Part shown: positions 60,103 through 64,000 of the stretch, piece after piece
Layout: each line of letters starts with the position of its first letter
How positions within the stretch are numbered: the first letter of the stretch is position 1
DNA from: Streptomyces cavernae
GTDB lineage: Bacteria; Actinomycetota; Actinomycetes; Streptomycetales; Streptomycetaceae
Assembly (NCBI RefSeq): GCF_004023625.1
Contig: NZ_ML137708.1
Span: forward strand, 219,262-283,261
Direction: 5' to 3'
Length of the DNA: 64,000 nt
Translations under genes and position numbers: made by a program
Notes under the pieces: generated by a model
Databases searched by the model: none
Seen by the model: the letters and a program-made list of their open reading frames with translations, nothing else
Told to the model about the DNA's origin: nothing

Positions 60103-62436
60103 TCATGTGCTGGGCAGCTTCCACTGCCGGGTCCCGCGATCAGTGACTATGACGGCTTCGAAGCCGCCAGGCTCTTTCCTGACCGTGGCCGAGATCGTGG
60201 ATCCGTCGAACTCGAAGGTGACGAGAGGGCTCGCTCCCCCGCCCAGGTCCAACAGGCGGACGCGCCCGGGATTCCTCTCGTGCCCACCGTGGCGGTTCGC
60301 GTCCACGACCAGCGCTGTCTGCTCCGCCTTGTCGAAGAGGATTCTGGGCGTAACGGTCGCGCCGGGGGTCGTCAGGAATCCGGGAACATCCATCGGGAGA
60401 GCGGCAGCGGAGCCGAGCTTCGCGAAACGGAACAGCACGTCATTGGAGTAGCCCGGCACATGGGGCTGCAACGCGGCCAACGCGACGGCGAAGTCAGCCG
60501 ACGCGCTGAAGCCGGCCCCGCTGACCGGAGGTCCGGATCCCGTCAGGACGGCGAAGGCGATGGGCTGACAGAGCCGTCTGGAGGTGGTGGTGTCCTGCAC
60601 GACGGCATAGAGAGGCCAGTTTCCGCCCGTGCCCACCGAGCTCGGAGACCTGACATCCATTCCCTTCTGACCTGACGCGGACGTCGTTGACGCTCCGATG
60701 GCTCTCACCGTAGGTGCCCATTCCACGAATTCGCCTTCGGTGTAGGAGCGTTCGGGCGTCGCCGGTTTCTTCTTCCCACCGCTGGGACGAACAGCGGGTG
60801 GAGCACTCGTCGGCCGGTAGAGGGTGACGGGGAGTGCTGTGCCCGGCCCACCGCAGTGGCGATTGAAACTCACCGAGCGCACGTAGAGCGTGTAGCCGAG
60901 ACCCGTCGCGAACGTGTCCGGGACCGCCAGCGAGATCGTGGTGGGGGTGAACCGGCGTGGGTACGAGGCATCAGGGATGTCCACATCCCAGTAGTACCAA
61001 CCGCCCCCTCGTCCGTGATTTCCCGCTGTTGTTGCAGTGACGACGGTACCTTGATGAGTTTGTGTGTGGTCTCGTCGTAGTCGGGCATTGAGCGCGGCCA
61101 GGACAGCGGTGATGCCCTGAGGATCGGGGAACTTCTCCGGGTCCACTATGTTGATCACCGGTGCCGCCGTCTGGCCGGGCACCAGGTTCTCCTCCTGCGC
61201 GCGAGAACCGGCCTGCAGCGCGGCGATGTCCGGTGCGACCACGGGGATCGGCGAGTCCTGCCAGTTCCAGAACCGGGTGATGTCGAGTTTCTCCGCGGCG
61301 TTGGACCTGCCCAGTACGGCCTCGGCGAACACCCCGCCGCTCGGCAACGCCACGACCGTCTCCCGGGCGGTACCCAGCCTGAGCTTCTTGTCGTCGAGGA
61401 ACGTCGCCCAGGAATCGTCCTCGGCGTACGTCCTGAAGACCAGGTAGTTCCCGGCGACAGCGACGGGAACCGGGTCGATGACCTCCAGCAGTGCACGGCC
61501 CTGCCACGTGTACGGCGAGAGCATCAGACCCAGCGTCGCCGTGTCGAGACTGCTCCAGACGGCCTGCGAGTAGTAGAGCGAGTTTTCCTGGAGGTGCCGC
61601 GTCAACTCCTCACCGGTGACGGTCTGCACCACGGTGTACACCGGCACCGTGGCCTCGCCCGCGGCGACCGGCAGTGTGAGCGTCAGGGTTCTCGGCGCGG
61701 GCCGGCCCGAGGGTGGCTGTCCCGCCGTCCCCGGGTTCGTCTCGGTCTCTGCGGTCAGGGTGACGGTGATCTCACCGGCGAACTCCTCCTGGCCGTTCTT
61801 CCGGCGCAGTCGGATGGAGCGTATGTTCCAGAAGTCCTGCATGCTGACGCCCGTGCCGAAGACCGCCTGCAGGTCGATGATGTGGCGGCCGTACCAGTTC
61901 GGCGCGGCGCCGGCGGCCACCCCCACATTGACGATGGGCACCGTGCGGGCCGGCGCTCCGGCGATGTCGAAAACCGCGGCGTCGAAGGGCAGTACCGAAC
62001 GCCATGCTCAGTATGGTCTGCGCCGCCACATACGGCGGCCACAGCGCGGCGTCCCGGATCGTCGCCACGGCCAGTGCGGCCGCCAGGTCCCCCGCCAGCC
62101 GGGTGCTGATGCCGCGCAGCCGGTGCAGCGGCTCCAGTTGCAGCTCCCGGATCGGGATCGCCAGGCCCGCGGTGTCGACGATGTCTCGTGGAGCGGTGCC
62201 GGCCAAGGCGAACGTCGAGTCCGGATCTTCCGCGGCGTGGACGATCCGTTGAGCGGTGCCGAAGAGCTCGACGCGGCGAGGTCGAACACCGACTCGATGT
62301 TGATCCTCTTGAGCTGCTGTTTCGAAAGGGGACTGATCCCCAGCAGGGCATCGACCGGTTGTGTGATGAGCACCGAGGCGTCGAGCAGGCGGAACTCGCT
62401 GCGGACGTGGTGAGCTACGGAGCGATCCACACCCAT
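60103..62436 (-). pseudogene. Large unrecognised protein gene with two compensating frameshifts
   Basis: The frame opening at ATG 62436 (GVDRSVAHHVRSEFRLLDAS, then SPLSKQQLKRINIESVFDLA) loses coding character near 62270 and stops at 62008. Coding character continues in the next frame from about 62270 to 62000 (RVELFGTAQRIVHAAEDPD through YVAAQTILSMAFGT). It then returns to the original frame (LPFDAAVFDIAGAPARTV) and runs to 60103, where the longest piece starts at a GTG (61941). Reassembled, the product is about 777 residues: a helical N-terminus, then repeated beta-rich regions with a Lys/Pro-rich linker near the middle. I recognise no family. Two nearby opposing indels fit either real decay or an assembly error. 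Confidence 0.65.
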
Positions 62437-62646
62437 CCCCCTGTGCCGGCGGCGCCCCGGCGTCGATGCGTCGACCTGTGTCAGCGATACACGGCGGGCG
62501 GCCGACCGTCAATGCGCCTTGGGGACGGTGTTGCCTCCCGCGCGATTTCACGCCGCGCCACACTCCCCTCTCACCCGATCCCAGCCCTAAAGTGACACCC
62601 ATCACGTCCGATTGGGCACCCCTCGCCCGGTTTCCTGGGAGGGCAC

Positions 62647-63144
62647 ATGACCCGCATTTCGGTGAAAGTGGACGGCACCGCGTACGAGGACGAGGTCGAA
62701 CCCCGCCTCCTGCTGATCCACTACCTGCGTGACCGGCTGGGTCTGACCGGCACACCCATTGGCTGCGACACCTCCAACTGCGGGGCCTGCACGGTCGACT
62801 TGGACGGGGAGAGCGTCAAGAGCTGCTCCGTCCTCGCGGTACAGGCCGACGGCAGCGAAGTGACCACCGTGCAGGGGCTGGCCACGAACGGCAGCCGGCA
62901 CCCCCTGCAGAAAGCCTTCCATGAGCAGCACGGGCTGCAGTGCGGCTACTGCACCCCCGGCATGATCATGGCCGCCCGGGACCTGCTCGCCGAGAACCCG
63001 GACCCCACTCCGGACGAAGTACGGCACGCCCTCGAGGGCAACCTGTGCCGGTGCACCGGCTACCAGAACATCGTGCGGGCCGTGCTCGCCGCCGCGCGGC
63101 AGGACACCCCGGCCCGGGTCCCGGCGCAGGAGGCCGCGCTATGA
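62647..63144 (+). CDS. 2Fe-2S subunit of a molybdenum hydroxylase (CoxS/xanthine dehydrogenase type)
   Basis: The product is 165 residues from ATG 62647, after GGGAGGG. The plant-type cluster ligands are in [12 protein letters not shown] with a further Cys in KSCSVLA. The second, helical cluster is in [11 protein letters not shown] and [12 protein letters not shown]. It transfers electrons from the molybdenum site to FAD. It is coupled to the large subunit by a 4-nt ATGA overlap and is divergent from the broken 60103-62436 gene. Confidence 0.93.
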   Translation: MTRISVKVDGTAYEDEVEPRLLLIHYLRDRLGLTGTPIGCDTSNCGACTVDLDGESVKSCSVLAVQADGSEVTTVQGLATNGSRHPLQKAFHEQHGLQCGYCTPGMIMAARDLLAENPDPTPDEVRHALEGNLCRCTGYQNIVRAVLAAARQDTPARVPAQEAAL

Positions 63145-64000
63145 CCGATCAGATCACCGAACCGGCAGGTACCGGGCGGGAGGTCGGGCGTTCCCGGCCG
63201 CGCAAGGAGGACGCCCGGCTCGTCACCGGCCAGACCAACTGGACCGACAACATCTCCGTCACCGGACTGCTGTACCTGGCGATCGTGCGCAGCCCCATGG
63301 CGCACGCCAGGATCGACCGGGTCGACGTCTCCCCCGCCCTGGAACGTCCGGGCGTGGTCGCCGCGTTCAGCGGACGCGATCTCGCCGGGGGGATGGGCTC
63401 GCTGCCCTGCGCCTGGCCGGTGACCGAGGACATCGTGCTGCCCGATCATCCGCCGATCGCCGTCGACGAGGTGCGCTACGCGGGCGACCCGGTGGCCGTC
63501 GTCGTCGCCCGCGACCGGTACGCGGCGGCCGACGCCCTCGAAGCCGTCGAGGTCGACTACACGCCGCTGCCCCCGGTCCTGGACCTTCAGGCCGCGCTCG
63601 CCGAGGGCGCCCCGCTGGTCCACGCGGACAAGGGCACCAACCGCTGCTACGACTGGCCGCTCGCCACCGGTGAGAGCTTCGACGCCGTACGCGAGCGGGC
63701 GGACGTCGTCCTCAAACGCCGCTACCACCAACAGCGTCTGATCCCCAACGCCATGGAGCCGCGCGCGGTGGTGGTCACCCCGCTGGCCGCCTCCGGCGAG
63801 TACACGCTGTACTCGGCGACCCAGATCCCGCACGTCCTGCGGATCATGCTCTCCATGGTCACCGGTGTCCCCGAGCACAAGCTGCGGGTGGTCGCCCCGG
63901 ACGTCGGCGGCGGTTTCGGCTCCAAGCTCCAGGTCTACGGCGAGGAGGCCATCGCGCTGGCGGTGGCGCGGGAGCTGGGCCGGCCGGTGAAGTGGACCGA
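63141..64000 (+). CDS. Molybdenum hydroxylase large subunit, N-terminal part (CoxL/xanthine dehydrogenase type)
   Basis: The gene starts at ATG 63141 and runs off the right edge (about 286 residues visible). Residues 20-130 are the aldehyde oxidase/xanthine dehydrogenase a/b hammerhead domain, with [34 protein letters not shown] and [13 protein letters not shown]. The molybdopterin-binding domain begins with [19 protein letters not shown] and [12 protein letters not shown]. The active-site loop that separates CO dehydrogenase from other members lies outside the window, so the substrate is open. It needs the molybdenum imported by the modABC island. Confidence 0.9.
   Translation, partial: MTDQITEPAGTGREVGRSRPRKEDARLVTGQTNWTDNISVTGLLYLAIVRSPMAHARIDRVDVSPALERPGVVAAFSGRDLAGGMGSLPCAWPVTEDIVLPDHPPIAVDEVRYAGDPVAVVVARDRYAAADALEAVEVDYTPLPPVLDLQAALAEGAPLVHADKGTNRCYDWPLATGESFDAVRERADVVLKRRYHQQRLIPNAMEPRAVVVTPLAASGEYTLYSATQIPHVLRIMLSMVTGVPEHKLRVVAPDVGGGFGSKLQVYGEEAIALAVARELGRPVKWT

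Noticed and set aside
63141..64000. Naming the hydroxylase a CO dehydrogenase (coxL)
   Set aside because: The active-site loop that distinguishes CO dehydrogenase from other family members lies outside the window.

Overview
The window is chromosomal DNA from a Streptomyces or very close relative. Evidence: very high GC with third-codon GC bias, many GTG starts, leaderless starts close behind -10 hexamers, tightly overlapping ATGA/GTGA operons, an XRE/DUF397 pair, Methyltransf_19 (DUF574) enzymes, DUF6153, DUF6098 and DUF6624 proteins, SpoIIE-type phosphatases, and rare in-frame TTA (bldA-type) codons. I see no rRNA, tRNA, CRISPR array or prophage.

Layout. (1) 1-5252, minus: a translationally coupled cluster of a DUF418/DUF1624-type membrane acyltransferase, a Pls-like protein (carrier domain plus membrane and left-handed beta-helix domains, with no adenylation domain in cis) and a separate NRPS that starts with a half condensation domain and an adenylation domain and leaves the window. 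It looks like a split poly-amino-acid or NRPS assembly line. (2) 6.4-12.5 kb, plus: a membrane pseudokinase, a metallophosphoesterase and a PAS-GAF-SpoIIE-HATPase regulator. (3) 12.5-14.8 kb: DUF6624 gene with an upstream ATP-binding-protein remnant, divergent from an XRE/DUF397 pair. (4) 15-19.2 kb: two paralogous methyltransferases flanking a YheO-like regulator and Ser/Thr dehydratase operon. (5) 19.6-21.6 kb: an SGNH lipoprotein with a TTA codon, an orphan NarL-type response regulator, and a solitary IS605-type right end resembling a TnpB omega-RNA scaffold. (6) 21.6-25.2 kb: a lactose-type locus (GH42 beta-galactosidase, LacI regulator, two perfect operators) whose sugar-binding lipoprotein is reduced to its signal peptide. 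(7) 25.3-34.3 kb: secreted and small proteins, flavoprotein, BlaI/M56 pair, DUF6153 and DUF305 pair, cupin, large-subunit catalase with a sigma-B-like promoter, DUF6098 protein.

(8) 34.5-38.4 kb: a molybdate island: MerR-type HTH-TOBE regulator, modABC and a double-TOBE molbindin. A 43-bp inverted repeat overlaps the modA -10 region. The right edge of the window (62.6-64 kb) begins a molybdenum hydroxylase (2Fe-2S subunit, then large subunit), a likely consumer of this metal. (9) 38.5-43.3 kb, minus: response regulator, histidine kinase and GerMN-like lipoprotein operon, preceded by an acyltransferase-3 and SGNH lipoprotein pair that looks like a split OafB/OatA enzyme. (10) 43.5-48.4 kb: a truncated glycosyltransferase, then PadR divergent from an FtsX-type ABC exporter with palindromes between them. 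(11) 48.4-54.3 kb: M6-type metalloprotease, TetR divergent from a secreted beta-propeller, and a secreted GH5 enzyme. (12) 54.5-60 kb: an active-looking Ser/Thr kinase, a phosphodiesterase-like protein, an aldo/keto reductase and an NDH-2. (13) 60.1-62.4 kb: a large unrecognised gene interrupted by two compensating frameshifts.

The best candidates for new biology are the split Pls-like cluster, the solitary omega-RNA-like element, and the molybdate regulon with its large operator.
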